DNA from: Alentia gelatinosa
Lineage: Eukaryota > Annelida > Polychaeta > Phyllodocida > Polynoidae
Direction: 5' to 3'
DNA length: 64,000 nt
Assembly: GCA_950022655.1 (NCBI GenBank)
Contig: OX465579.1
Span: forward strand, 19,381,088-19,445,087
A model generated the notes under the pieces. It made no database searches. It saw nothing but the letters and a program-made list of their open reading frames with translations, and was not told the DNA's origin. A program made the translations under genes and the position numbers. How positions within the stretch are numbered: position 1 is the stretch's first letter; every line of letters starts with the position of its first letter. Positions 23,500-36,700 of the stretch are shown here, piece after piece.

Positions 23500-24210
23500 A
23501 CCCACATTTCCGGCCATGGAGATACATCTGGTCTCATTAGTGAGAGTAAATTTGACATTTGGAGCATTCCAATACGTGGTCGTGAGGCAAGGTCGTCGCA
23601 ATAGCGAGGTGGTCGTATTACCGAACGTTTTGTAAATATACTAGCGACTTCGATTCTCCCTGGCCCTGGCGACAGCGGGATGCACCACAATCTAACTAAA
23701 ATGCTGTCGCGGGTGACCAGTCTAAACTGTCGTCGTGCCCCATAGAGGGTGGACGGGAAACCATCATAAACTCGTGGGAATCATTTCGCAAAACACAGGT
23801 ACTTGAGCTGATCATCAGCGATCAGAACTATTTGGATTGATACCAGCGAAAGTTGGGATCTCCTTGGTTTCTCACGAGAAAAGTAGATCAGAAAACTACA
23901 ATATTAAACTTTGATTTCGGCATGGCTCAAAATGAATCATAAGAGAAAACGTATGTCTGTGTATAGAAATACAAAAAAGAAAACCAGCTTACAGTTTAGA
24001 ACTGCACGAGAATCTCACTCTCGTGGGCCTTCATTCTCCTCACCTATGTCTGGTTCACTCTGTCTCTATGTGCGAGAGACTCTCCAAGCGGATATTACCG
24101 AAATCTACACGTTTTATATGAGGTAGGTAAAAATAGAGGAAAATAAAATGTCCGTAATCGCGGGGTGGTAATATTAGCGAGGTGGTCGTTAGGTGAGATT
24201 CTATTCATCA
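23500..24210. repeat. Diverged DNA-transposon-like element, related to 59337-59792
   Basis: AAATTTGACATTTGG and repeated GCGAGGTGGTCGT blocks (near 23600 and 24170), plus GGTGAGATTCTATTCATC at the right, mirror the sequence at 59610-59792 (AAATTTGACATTTGG, GTCGTTAGGTGAGAGTCTAC). Boundaries are approximate. Confidence 0.4.
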
Positions 24211-24221
24211 TGCACCTAATA

Positions 24222-24515
24222 CTGAGTCTCCAAACTAAACCTATGGAATCTACAGATCGCTACTGAGTAGATTCCGGTAAGCCGGAATGTACCCAGTAGA
24301 AAACGGCTTTTTCTGCCACCTGACGGGCACTGTAGGAACTATTTTATATAAACAATACATGGCGCTTACCTTGACTTTCTAATCATTTTTATTCTAATGA
24401 TTATTAGAAAGGTGAATAATAAAACTTGGCAGTACTCTTCGCTATCGGTCAGAGTATTACTACGCGTCAACTACGCGGAGAATACGACCACCCAGATACA
24501 AATCATGGTAATATT
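24222..24515 (-). repeat. Composite hairpin/MITE family copy, inverted
   Basis: GAGTCTCCAAACTAAACCTA...CAGATCGCTACTGAGTAG is the inverse of 45121-45202. The right end TATTACTACGCGTCAACTAC...AAATCATGGTAATATTA equals the right arm of 44929-45000. Confidence 0.65.
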
Positions 24516-25393
24516 ATGTATATATATATTTATTTATGTATGTATAAATGTACGAGAAGAGGCTATCTAGGATAAACATAGAACTGCTAATTACATTGTA
24601 TATAATAAAGAAGAAATACATTTGATTTTAACAAACTAAAAGCGAGTCATACCCCACCCCCACCCCCACCCCTACACACAGGCACATTAACACATTCATG
24701 TACACACAACCACTCAGACATGCACAAATTAACCATGCACACGCACGCACGCAATAGGTAGGTGATAAATTCATCGTAACGCGCGAGAACCTGACCCAGT
24801 TGGGTGCGGCACCGGGGGTTGGGGCGGTGAACGGTTGATTGCTCAGAGCCGGCCTCAATATGCTGTGAGTTGCTCGTGTTCAATGAGGCGTGACCGCTGG
24901 TCGATACTATGAGAAAACGCAGTTCCTATATACCTATGGGCGAACAGTCTAGGATTACATCACGCTGCTAGGGGTAGAATAACTTGCGTATACTGCCCTA
25001 GGTTGAAGTTTACTACCCTAGGTTGACACGTGTCGTCTGCTATTGGTTGAAAGTTACATCGCGGGGAGGTTTAGACCAATCAGATTGTCTCTTACAAAAT
25101 TCATATGAAAAGCACAGTGGGGGTGGGGGGGGGGGGGACATAGAGTGTCAAGTTACTCGATGAGGTTGGATCTGGCTTTGCATTTGATTGCGGGAAGGCA
25201 AATAAAGTTATTCATTATTCTTAAACTACATTTGAAGGTATATACGAATAGGCGAAACCATGTTTCCCTGTATTCCTGCGCCCGAAGGGATGGGCGTTCG
25301 AGGTCTTTTGTATCAAGAGAAAACGTGTTTACTGAGCTGGTAGGGATGAACGTCCAAGGTCTTTATAGTATATAAAATACATCCAGACGCCAG
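24516..25393. other. No gene supported
   Basis: Includes C-rich simple sequence near 24650-24672, a slightly GC-rich patch at 24780-24900 and a G-run near 25120-25138. I could not identify an exon. Confidence 0.3.
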
Positions 25394-25620
25394 AGGTTGA
25401 GGGACGTATTTATGTTACAAAAGGCCGAGAATGACATCCATACGACTCAGTCACTACTATTTCTTATCATATACCTAAAAACATGATAAAATACCGTGAT
25501 TTTATTCACTCTTTAAATCATTGATTCATAGCTCACTCACTGTGTCTCAGTGAGCCCAACATTATTTATACTGCAACCCTAGAGGGTAGTATTTTATAGA
25601 CGTTTGGCCATAGGTATATT
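25394..25620 (+). repeat. Repeat R3, copy 1
   Basis: It aligns with 42725-42960: GACGTATTTATG, AAAAGGCC/AAAAAGCC, CTCAGTGAGCCCAACA, ATACTGCA and CATAGACGTT/TATAGACGTTTGGCCATA in order. Confidence 0.6.
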
Positions 25621-25633
25621 TAACAAAATAAGG

Positions 25634-25769
25634 GAACGTAGTTACTGTGGCTGAACTTAGGTTGTTCAAGGTATTTCAGTCATTTTATTCAGCTCGAGGA
25701 CGTAGTCGAGCAAAACATAGTCGAACAAAACACGAAGAACAAAATAAATTCAGCCACGGTCATTACGTT
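25634..25769. repeat. Hairpin element
   Basis: End blocks AACGTAGTTACTGTGGCTGA and TCAGCCACGGTCATTACGTT are inverted matches (18 of 21 with the outer base). The centre has AGCTCGAGGACGTAGTCGAG. Confidence 0.65.
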
Positions 25770-26994
25770 AACTGTTCATTATATATCTAAAGATTACGAA
25801 AGTTAGATGGAGTCATTAGAGACTAGCCAATCAGCGGCCAGTCTTTGAGAAAGTAGACAAGCCATCAACATGAAGATTTATACGTTCCCAACGGAATTTG
25901 TATGAGCAATTTTAATTACTCTGACATTATGATGCAACTTAATGTCTGCGAAAGGGGTGGCATAAATCCAGAACCCTTCTTGAATCGTAAAATAAAAAAA
26001 TACTCCCCTCACTTTATATGCTTTTTGATAGAGTTCTTTTTAAGTATTTCTCTGATAGAAACACTTCACAAAATTAAGGTGATAGTATCTATAATAACTC
26101 CATATCATATTCAGATAATAATGGGACTGTACCATGAGATAACCTAGCCACTTAAACAATCATCCTCCGGAAACATAAACTTTTATAAATACAACCATAC
26201 GTAATTTCAATTTAAACGGATAATATTTACTTCCCCTGGGAAAAATACCAGTAATATCGATTTCCAATGAACATCATTCCAGATAAATATATATGATGTA
26301 TGAGTCATTTGAATCATACTGAAATTTATTACCTGCCAGATTACAGCTACTCGGTTATTTATTCTCGTAGTTTCCATCCAACGACCGAATTTGACAGGAG
26401 ATAATATCAGGATTTGCACTCCATATGATTTCATATTCGATTTTGGCATGTGGCCAACGCAGCAAGACAATTACATTTACAAGCAAGTCATAAATAAATG
26501 CCTAAAATTTTTATTGGGTGTTGGGTGCTACAATATATACATACCTAGAACACAGTGATTTAAATTTCTGGTACTATAATGAGTCAGAAATTATATGTGA
26601 TATACACACTCCTAAGTTAGATTCAATAATCTATTGACTAGCAGTGGCTGCTTGACGACGCCAGATGATCAGTATTGATTTCTAGGCGGTAGTTTCAATG
26701 GGGTGTAGGGACTCTACTAATACTTCCTGTAATACACAATTAGCGGGAGGCAATAAAATAGGCTCCCGGTGTACCAAGCTGCGCAGTGTAAACAGGGCTT
26801 AATATTTATACCCCTTTTCCACCTGCCGACGTTTATCTCCTGATAATGTGTCAGCCACCACCCACGGATATTTAAACTTTTTTCACAGAAATCCCTGAGC
26901 GGAAACATAAAACAAAAAAAATCTTATTTTGCACCACTCCCCGAGAAATTCGTCACTGATCAGTTCAACATGGTTTGATTTCGTCGGGAAGGAT
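25770..26994. other. No gene seen
   Basis: AT-rich. The 87-codon minus ORF at 26207-26470 has no recognisable motif. CTGCCGACGTTTATCTCC near 26830 faintly resembles fragments near 50,900, so it may be an old repeat. Confidence 0.3.
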
Positions 26995-27220
26995 CCTGGG
27001 GCCCGTTTCATAATCCAGGATCGTACATGTAGACCCTTTTCTGTACGCCATAGAGACTCAGGAACGATGTGGGTCAACTTTATTCAACACTTATGGACGA
27101 CCTTATGGACGGCCAATACTGTCTTAGCCAACAGACATAAATATTATCAGACGATAACCTTGTACGAGGTACAGAAAAGGGTCTTCATGTACGATCCTAG
27201 ATTATAAAACTTCTCCCTGG
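26995..27220. mobile_element. MITE with ~52-bp terminal inverted repeats
   Basis: The left end CCTGGGGCCCGTTTCATAAT, CCAGGATCGTACATGTAGAC, CCTTTTCTGTAC is matched in inverse by GTACAGAAAAGGGTC, TTCATGTACGATCCTAG, ATTATAAAACTTCTCCCTGG. 226 bp in total, no ORF. Confidence 0.8.
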
Positions 27221-28732
27221 TTCCATAAGTCGGTCGGCGACTAACACTAAAACATACGAATCGGTAAGTGGAAACAGACCGTCGATTAACAAAGTCGCTG
27301 ATCTTTATTGCGGATGTTTAGCGCTCGCACCACCATCCCCTTCTTTGCATGTTAATTCGAGTGGTCCATATTTGTATTTTTACCGTTCTGCACCGCCTTG
27401 AACTGCTTTATTTCACGAGGCCGTCGCTCAGTCAAACAGGGCTCAGTGTGGCCTCATGCCTATAGAGAAATACAGCAATCACACCTAGACTAGGCTAGAG
27501 TGTTAACGGTGGGTGTGATTGCAGGAGTGTGTTTTTTGAAAGACTGGACTGTTGGGGCAAACCAGGGCATTGTATTTACAAGTTTGGGCTGTCTTAACTT
27601 GATAGTTTATAGTTGTCTCTGTATTTGTTCACAGATAGGGATAGGAATAGGATGCCCAGGTCTGCCAATGTGTTATGTAGAGCCACATGCGATATTCTTC
27701 TGATATCTTTCTGATATCCGAGGTATGACTGGGGTAATATGCGTATTTATCAACCAGATTGGAGCTAAAATACTAGAGACTACGATGCAATAGCTGAATT
27801 TCCCTGGGGATAATCTAAGCATGTATTATATATGAATTAAGCTTCAACACCCAATCCACGAATACTATAGAATACCTTGAATGTTTGGCCAACTCGGCCG
27901 CAGTTATCTATAAAGCCAGTCTCACTTTAGGTGTAGCGGAAAAAGGCCTTTAATTGACGATTATTCTGTCGGTAAGTGGAAAAGCACCATATCATAAGCG
28001 AGTTGTTAGCAGCTGTGCAGCTTGGTAGGTCAACAATCAGGGAGGGATGTATGATATTTGATAATGCAGCACGGCTGTCACAATTATATTACTTAAGAAT
28101 CATGTTCAATAGATACCATAACCCATAAATAAAGCTAAATTATGAGTGTAACTACAGACAGACAGGCAGCACAATAAAGTCCTCATTACAGCTGCCATAA
28201 AAACGCAACTTATTGAAATGGGCATAGGCTTTATATCATGATATGTGCCAAATGGATTATAAATTTGTGTACGTATTAGCTATATCTGTAAACATTACTG
28301 TATTTACAAAACATGTCGAAACATTGGCAGAATGTGTTCATTTATTTTAACATGATTTCTATACCATTTACAGTAGAGTGTTATTAATGTCGGGTATATA
28401 ATGAATATAAAATGGTCGTATAATTAAGAAAAAACTAGTGCTTATTGAACCCGTAGGTCGTATATATCATACAAGACGAGGCTGACACTTATTTACTGAA
28501 CTTGGCCTTATGGCTTCTTGCCGTAAAACATCTAGCCTCATCTCGTTTTGAGTATTGTAAGACCTTTGGTTCTTTATATTTTTATATACCTGTGCACGAA
28601 TGTCTCACACTTAATGGCCAGCTGTACGGATTCCCTTAATACTACCCTCAGTACTACGTGACTTTATGATGTGAGATGATGAAGAAAATGGCGTTTTCGT
28701 TTCATGATTTCCAGGTAAATAATAATAAAAAG
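27221..28732. other. No gene seen
   Basis: AT-rich. GTCGGTAAGTGGAAA occurs at about 27260 (variant) and 27970, hinting at a low-copy repeat. Short ORFs only. Confidence 0.3.
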
Positions 28733-28826
28733 ACATAGTTAGTGTACCTGAATTACATCTGTTCCTCGATATTTTGGTCAGAAATATCTGTGAATAAATT
28801 CCATTCAGGTACACTCACCATGTCGT
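28733..28826. repeat. Short hairpin element
   Basis: Left GACATAGTTAGTGTACCTGA plus ATTACATCTGTTCC; right GAATAAATTCCATTCAGGTA plus CACTCACCATGTC. Homologous to 12656-12807. Confidence 0.65.
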
Positions 28827-29363
28827 CATATAATACCTGCCATAAAAACGCCACATATAGTAATGGGCATCGGCTGTATGTCATAATGTATGCATGTGCT
28901 ATATACATCATATACATTTGTAGCCATATTTGCTATTTTGACATTATTTACACAAACTATGGCGCGATTTCTTACAAGGAAAGCTTACTTATATTCATAT
29001 CAGTGACTATTCCTTTTCTGAACATAAAGATATATCTCTATACTGGCTGATACAACCCATGCAGGTGAACACAACTTAACAGAACTATTGTGACGTTTTG
29101 TAACATATTTAGTACTGCAATATATTTTGCGAAGACTTATGGTCACTTTGATATAAATCATTTAATTGTTTCTAGACTGCCATCTTACCGCAGAGTTGTT
29201 TCTACAGTCTAGTTCATATCTAAGCCTTCATAAATGGATTAGTCCATAAATATAATCCCTTAAATCATTCCAGGTTCAAACAAGAATTATTGCCTCAGTG
29301 TTTACATCATAGAAGGGATCGATCACAGACCTCATTCCCTGATATCTAATCTCTGTGTCTTAC
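28827..29363. other. No gene seen; intron if the candidate exon is real
   Basis: AT-rich sequence. If the exon ending at 29364 is genuine, this is the start of its first intron on the minus strand. Confidence 0.3.
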
Positions 29364-29570
29364 CTTGAATCTACTAATGAATACAGCTACACCTGGCGAC
29401 AACACCTGCCCGCTATCCCATCTCCAGTGTCCAGTGATGAAGGTGAGGTATGGCGCTAACCTCCAGTAAGTCCTCCTGGGTGTCCCGGAACACTGAGACT
29501 AGAGAGCTGCCAGCCGTCCGGCCTCTGACTGACTACTGATGTTGCTGGAGTTCTCTTTGCTGAGTACCCA
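29364..29570 (-). other. Candidate leader (5' untranslated) exon
   Basis: On the minus strand a GC-rich stretch ends in a strong donor, AAG|GTAAGA, at 29364/29363. It is open for about 41 codons before the donor but has no in-frame ATG, so a non-coding first exon fits better than a coding one. It lies on the same strand as, and 10 kb upstream of, the giant exon. The start is a guess based on the upstream CCAAT-like site. Splicing to the giant exon is inferred, and at least one coding exon carrying the start codon would still be needed. Confidence 0.25.
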
Positions 29571-29937
29571 GGTGCTGTCTGTGTGGCGCTGCTACCGAAG
29601 CGTCTGACTCAAAACCAGTCCCCAGCTGTCGTCCCCATCGACTGGCCGATTGGGGAGGGTGATGTCAGAGGCACCTCTTGCTCGCGTACACTCCAGGGTT
29701 TGTCATGCATACTTCCCACCTCCTCTCCCAACGCCCTACTCCTCCGGTGCCTTAATATTCCCGCTGTTACTCCCTCCCCCGGCCGTATTCAATCAGTAAT
29801 TGCTGGAATATCTTGCGAGTACAGGTAAATTGGTCTGCTTGGGAGTCCCCCTGGTCTCAGGTAGCCACGCCGTGCAAGTAGGTCAGGTGAGCAACTTGCG
29901 GCCGGCGATCACTGGAGTCATCAACCGGTGTTCTCCT
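29571..29937 (-). promoter_or_regulatory. Possible GC-rich promoter region, left of retrotransposon
   Basis: GC content is higher than in the flanks. On the minus strand it holds CCCAATCGGC (a CCAAT-box-like site near 29648) and a TGACATCACC CRE-like site near 29665. It continues across the retrotransposon into 40091-40397. Inference from composition only. Confidence 0.25.
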
Positions 29938-30603
29938 TGTAAAGTTCGTCTATATATATTAAAGTTATGCGCGAGTGTAGCTAAGGTAAGATTCACAGAG
30001 GAACTCAAGGAGTCGTGTGGTAGATTGTAGTACACAAGCAATAGACTGCCGAGGACAATCGGATCCTCTATTTTATTCAAAATAGAGAGAAGGGGGCGGT
30101 TCCTTGAGGGAGGGGCTTACTAGGTAGGCTGGCCTACACCTGAGGGAAGCCTCATTTTCAAGCTATCCAATCATCATCGAGGTGGGCCGCGGGTCCAAAG
30201 ACCACGCGCCCGGGGCGGGTCCGGACCCGGGGCCCGGGTGGAGACCTTCCTCAAGTGCGGGCGAGTCCATTGAACCATCGGGTAGATACGATAGGCTAGG
30301 TATACAGGTTGGAGTGGTGCCTTGATAGTGGCGCCGATATCTTTGCTTTGAACCTAGCGGGACGAGGATCGTAGATTAAATTATAAGGGGGGTGGGTTTA
30401 ATAATCAGCGCAGGTTCTCGAGTGATATCGATAGCCTGGCTTTGACCGTTAGCGGCGGCCATTTTGTTTTGCGGTTAATTTCGGAATAGGAGATATAGCA
30501 GCAAAGAGAAATATATATTTATATTTAATAAATCATTTTTAGAGTGTTCTTCTTGGGTAGAAATATCCACCGAATTATATTAAGATGACCTCAGATCTTC
30601 ACA
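29938..30603 (-). repeat. 3' LTR
   Basis: 666 bp, apparently identical to the 5' LTR. It contains a TATAAATA-like box (30516-30523, minus), a GC-rich palindromic segment near 30207-30240 and an AATAAA signal (30072-30077, minus). Confidence 0.95.
30072..30077 (-). terminator. Polyadenylation signal AATAAA in the 3' LTR
   Basis: Minus-strand AATAAA about 530 bases into the LTR, downstream of the TATA-like box, as expected near the end of R. The same hexamer is in the 5' LTR at 39559-39564. Confidence 0.45.
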
Positions 30604-33600
30604 GACGTCCCCGCCATTCTAGTTTGAAGTATATTTACAAATTATACAGAAAACTCAAATGATAATAAAGAAGATCGCAAGCCATGTTAATGTCTAACCC
30701 AACCGTCGGTACTTAAGCAGCGTGCCTCTGCTCAAGATCCCAGCGGGAAAAGTTAGTTCGTCAATTCACCATAGAGGGTGCCATGGGCAGCACTCTCGCT
30801 GGATTATTGACCAATCAGAACACTGGAAATTTTCACTGCGGGGAACCCTTGCCGGAACCAGGAAGATGGGGAAGGAGACAGACATTGTACATTACACCGA
30901 AATCAACAGGTAAGTCATAATCACAATCTTGTACTTCAGGTAGGAATTAAATGGACATTCGTAGATATCGTAGGCGACAAGTTAGAAGCAAATTGATGCA
31001 AGATGAACAGATTAGAAATAAAAGTGGAGTGTCTATGGAGTGGTGTGCAGTGGCCATATCAAACGGTGGCACGCGACTGCGGTAGGTTCTGGACACACAG
31101 TGTCAGATGGTTTTAGAATGGCGAATAAGCCGCAGCATTGTCTCTTTGGCATTATTTGAATGATCCTGGAACAGTGTCTTTTCCTCGTAGATACACAGAT
31201 TAAGATTAATGGGTCGGCGCAGCACGCTCACTGATGCATGATGGGGCGGTCACCCGTAGTGTTCTAATGTCTTTGGCCTCACAGGGCGACCGCTGCCATC
31301 TTGGATTTGAAGAAATTTCACCATGATTTGGTGAAAATATGTTGTTGTCGCTGATTAATCCTGATTTCGTCGTATTTTGTAGTCATCGGGTAGGGGGGAC
31401 ATCATATCCAGCGTAGGGAGCAGGGTGCCCCATGGCGTCGCGGAGTGCGGGGCCTAACTGGATCGGTGGCCCTGAGGTCGCATAGATCCTGGGGGCGTAG
31501 GCCCGCGATCGTCAGAGGGTATGAAAAATAAGTGAAAAAGAAAATACTTAGCGCACTACCAAACAACGACGGTTTAGAATACCTACAATAAAAAATCATA
31601 ACGAGCCGGATCGGGTAATTTCACGGCATGTTGTGAATTTTGACAAGTCTACAAAATTTCGAACCCAGGCGACCACACACCGTCAGTGCGGACGCCAAGT
31701 TGGTTATCAGTTTCTTTGGCTGGATATCGGTTTCAGCGTTACGCTGGTACATAATTGGTGAAAAGCTGCTTAGGGCAAAAAAGTGACAATATAGTTATAA
31801 TGAGCCGTTTTAGGCTAAAACATGCAAAATTTTACAAGGTTATGCCGTATAGGCGGAAATGAGCGAAGAATAACAACATGTATGAAATATCCATTAAGAG
31901 CCGGTTGTCACCGTTAGTTAATGAATGGTAGTAAAAAATGTGAGTTTTTAGGACGAGCTCCTGATACATAGTAACTTTACACGTTAAATTCTAATAATTC
32001 AAGAAATATTTACAAAGTATTGTGGCCATTCAAACAAATAATATTACAAAGTTCTCATGCAATAATATGAAATAATATGAAACAATATAATTTTTCAGCA
32101 TGGATCTGAGCACTTCCCTAAGGTTCAGACATCGCCATTCGTTACACTATGACTGCGGCTTGCACACAACTCCAACAACCTACAGGGTGATCAGGCCTGC
32201 ACCACTCGCTACTTAGCCGGATGTTTGCCAACAGTCTTCCCATCAGATTTAATTACCCCAAGTGCCAAGGATAGTTGAGACAACCAGTGTGGCCTAAACG
32301 AAATCTTAGGATACCTTCCAGTTTATTCCCAATTTATAGAAAAATTTAATAGGCATAAATCTTGCCTCAGGAATTTCTTTTCATCTTTTTCTGGTAATAT
32401 CTCCGGCCATTGCATACCTGGCCTATAGTAATTCTCATTCAATATCATAGCTTTTCAGACTCTAATGATCAACCCCTGTTCGTTTAAAGACAGCTTTGGG
32501 CAAATTCTTGCTATATTTCATAATTTTCTTTACTTGCACGAGGCTGGTATGCACTAGACGTTGGATATGAAATTTTGAATATTTATGCTACTAACCCAAT
32601 CTGGTCTCAGGTCCACCTTGAACTAAACATGTACGCCATTCCAAATTGATAAAATCATAAAACAATATCTGGCCAATAGAATGGGAACCATCATTAACTA
32701 AGTGAATCATGTTATTAGTTTTTAAGTTGTAAGTAGCGTAGAGCTTTGATTAAAGTATTGTTGGTTCCTTATAATTACAATTAAATAAGAATATTATAGT
32801 TAGGCAGGAGCTCGTCAGATAAATGTGAGAAAAACATGAAAAATTCTTAAAAATAGATGAAATTGATGATTAATTGTAAGTGTAGGGGACTTAATCAGGG
32901 TGATTGAGTATAGGGGGGCAGGCAAAACAGAGAGTGGTCTGAAATTGGTTGGAAGTTGCTTAAGAACTAGACTTAACTACAAACTCTTCCCCAACCAACC
33001 GAAATTTTGCGTAGCTAAAATTTTAAGGGAAAATACTCCGGAATAGTCGTCAATAATTGTAAGGACCACTCTCTGAAAGGCACCCAACCCCGAGCAGAAT
33101 TAGTGCTGAGTAGATGAAGGTGAGTACACATTGTTTGTTGGTCTTTGGGACCCAAAAATATATTCTTATAAATTCAGCGCGAGGGCAGGAGAAGGAGAAC
33201 CGGGCGCTAGGCCCCCCCACATCTTAAGCTTAGTGGGAAAAAGAAAAACTTAATCCAAATTACTTGTATAAATTTTAGAAACCTGCAAAATCCCAAAAAC
33301 TTATATAACACGTCTAAAGCAGAAAGCACATGACCATTATACCCATTGGTCAGAAATTCGTCTTAATTCCAAAATCTTATTACCGAAACAAATCCATAAA
33401 CCATCACTTAATACTTCCGTCAACATTCAGCAACATCAGGCAATTCAGGCACTTTTTCTTAGCCAACGAATCTTTTTCAGTCAACACAACCAAATGTCTC
33501 CCCCGAGTCCAGTGCTTAAAGAGAGTGGTAATGTGGCCACAAGAACCACCTCAGTGCAGCTGGACAAAGGACACCGTACGTCTTCGAACCGTACCAGCCT

Positions 33601-33784
33601 ACGGACAACGGGAGGCATATTCCGCATTTGTTCACAATCGTCTTTAATCGTCATTCAATAATCATAGTCCTTATTCCAAAAATAATTTTCGTCAGTCACA
33701 ATTCCTATACAGAGGAATAGTGGGAGGGTTATCTACCCATATCCACGCAGCACAATGTTAAGAGGGTAGGGGTATCAGGGAATC
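30604..33784 (-). other. Long 3' non-coding tail of the retrotransposon
   Basis: 3.2 kb between the pol stop and the 3' LTR. I find no long minus-strand ORF and no envelope-like features. A 105-codon plus-strand ORF (33330-33647) is antisense and unrecognised. Just inside the LTR the sense strand reads GGCGGGGACGTC, only a weak polypurine tract. The segment is unusually long for Ty3/gypsy and may contain foreign or degenerated sequence. Confidence 0.6.
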
Positions 33785-36700
33785 TTAGGCAGGGGTGGAG
33801 TGGAAAAGAGCCACAGCAGCAATACAGAGCCGTTTCTCTGCTGCGATCGCGTCCTCCGTAGGCCGGGAGCGTAGGCGTTTGGCTTCCTCCGCCTGCATTG
33901 ACCTCGTGAAAGAGCGAGTTACTCTGGTAAATTCACTTACAGGGGGAGGTAGGGAGCGTTTTACGGGTGCAGTGCGGGTGGAGAGGAGGGGTCCTCGGTT
34001 AGGGTTTGCTGGGGGAGGAAGGGGTAGGCGCAGGCGATTTGCCGGGATTTTTGGGGGAGTGGTAGGAGGAGCTTGGCGTTTGGTGAGGGTTCTGGTAGGG
34101 GGAGGGACAGGATCAGGAGTCATGCTTACCATAGGGGGAAGGGGTGGAGGCTGGCGCGAGGCGGTGAAGGTGTACGTAGGGTTGGTAGGGGTGTCCATGC
34201 TGCAAGATGGTGGTTGGGATTCTACGCTAGGTAGTGGTGGTGGGGGTCTAGATGTATCTACCGGTGGGAGGGGAGGGGGATCATCTCGGGGGAGGAAAAT
34301 GGGAGGATGGAGGGGTGTGGTTGGGAGGGCATTCCTTCGTTGGGTGCGGGAGAGGCGAGGGCGTAAGCTGCTCCAATCGAGATGCTCGTGAGCAATTCGC
34401 AGCTTATCGCGATTTAAATTTCGCCTTTTGTTGTTCGGACCTACCACGGTAACAACACTTCCCTGAATCCGAACTACGAGATGTCCGGGATCCCAACGTG
34501 GGTCTAGGGGTCCGGGCTCCGTCACTCGCACAAAGACACGATCCCCTACCTTCAGAGGGCCTGCGTTAGCGCGATCTTGTAGGCGCTCGAGGTTCTTCTG
34601 ACGAGCGATTTCCGCATTGGTATTTGCTTCTTTCAAGGCCTGGGAATGTTCATCAACTCTCAGGGCTATTCTCTCACCATCGGTCCCAAGTCGGCGGGAC
34701 CGTAGGCGGGGGAAGGGACCAGGGGGGTGTCTGCCAAACATGAGGTAATAGGGGGAAAAGTTTGTGACGTCGCTGGGGGTAGTCCGGTGGGCGAGTAGAA
34801 CATCTGCAAGGCGGTCCTCCCATTCGCTAGCGCGGGCATTGACCACCTTACGGAGCATATCCTTCAAAGAACGGTGGAATCGTTCAACCCGCCCATTGGA
34901 TTGTGGGTGGTAGGGGGTGGTATGACGGACCTCGGTCCCGAGCTGCTGAAAATAGCCTACAACCGTTGCATTCTTAAACTCGAGACCATTGTCAGAAATG
35001 ACCACAGAGGGGGGACCATAGCGGGGAATATGATGGCGGGATAAAGCCAGGAAGACAGATTGGGCCGTTTTGTCTGGGAGAGGATAACAATCAACATATC
35101 CAGTGGCATGGTCGATGATTGAGAGGAGAAAACGGTTCCCACTAGTACTCAAGGGGAGGGGCCCCGTGAGGTCCATTCCAATGATTTCTCCAGGGTTTTC
35201 CACAAGTGGCATGGGCGTAGGCTTGGGACGCTCGATACGACCGCGATTAGCTCCGCAGGGGGCGCACTGTGTCAAAACGTCGTAAACCTGTCGTCTCATA
35301 GCCGGCCACTTGAAATGGTCGTGGAGTCGTCGTAGGGTCTTCCTCATACCCTGGTGGCAGACCTGTTGATGCGCGGTCTCTATCAGTGACTGGCGTAGGC
35401 CTGTAGGCACCACCAGGCGGGGGTAGGCCGGGAGTCCTGAGGGAGGCTCCAGGGTGAATAGTAGTCCATTACTTACCGTATAACCATCCACCCCTTCCTC
35501 TCCATAGAGGAACTCCGGCATTTGTCTCTGCAATTCACGTACTTCCTGCTCCTGGAGATTGTAGGCCGCAAACGGGACCGACAGTTCCTCTTCAACCGCC
35601 CACACACCGGCGACTTCACTAGGCAACTCAACTGGGCGTGCGGATTTCAACCGAGAAAGCATATCTGCCCATACGTTTTTGGTTCCAGCGAAATACACGA
35701 TCGGGGCGGCATATTCGGCAAGCAATACCGCCCATCGCTGGACCCTCGTATTCTTCATTTCGGACAGAAAGAGGCTTTTCAGCGGTTTGTGGTCGCAGAG
35801 GATCTGAAAATCTGCACCATAGAGGTACGGGCGTAGGCGCGTAAGCGCAAACACAATGGCGTAGGCCTCCTTCTCTATGACAGGGTAGCGGCCCTGAGTC
35901 TCCGTGAATTGACGGGACAAGAAGTGTACAGGTCTTTCAATTCCCTCGTTATCCTCCTGCACAAGAATAGCACCAAGACAATAGTCGGAAGCATCGGTGT
36001 ATAGTTTATAGGGTTTTCGAGGGTCGGGATAGGCCAGCGTTACAGTATTAACGAGGGCGTCCCGTAGGCATTGCCAGGCATCGTGGCATTCCTGTGACCA
36101 GCTGAAGGGTACGTATTTCTTGGTCAGCTCTATTAGAGGGCGAACGATATCCGCATATCGTGGTATCAACTGACGATAATAGTTCGCCGACCCTAAGAGC
36201 CTACGCACAGCCTTAGCATCCGAGGGTGGTGCCATATCGCGGATGGCCTCGACCTTCTCGGGGTCAGAGGACACGCCTTTGGCACTGACCACATAGCCTA
36301 ACAATTTCACCTCAGAAACCCCGAAGTGGCACTTCGACTCCTTAACCACGAGGCCGTAGGTCCGTAGGGCTTCCAACACCGCATGGATGTGATCGTGATG
36401 CTCCTTCTCATTCCGGCTGAAGATCACAAGGTCATCAAGGTATACCATCACAAATTTCCTGAGCGGTGCCACCACCTTGTTCATCAATCGCTGGAAGGTG
36501 GCGGGCGCATTACAGAGGCCGAACTGCATGCGTCGGAATTGGAATAGGCCTCGATGGGTGGCCACCGCTGTCTTCTCCACGGCTTCGGGATGCATCGGCA
36601 CCTGCCAATAGCCGCTTTTCAGGTCGAGGGTTGAGAAAACCTTGGCGCCTCCCAGGTTATCGACTATATCCTGGATTCTCGGTAGGGGGTAGGCGTCCTT

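Noticed and set aside
30604..33784. An envelope gene making this an endogenous retrovirus
   Set aside because: No ORF of useful length on the sense strand and no signal-peptide or transmembrane pattern seen.
33795..34391. 198-codon Gly/Arg-rich plus-strand ORF
   Set aside because: It is the antisense of the proline-rich tail of pol.
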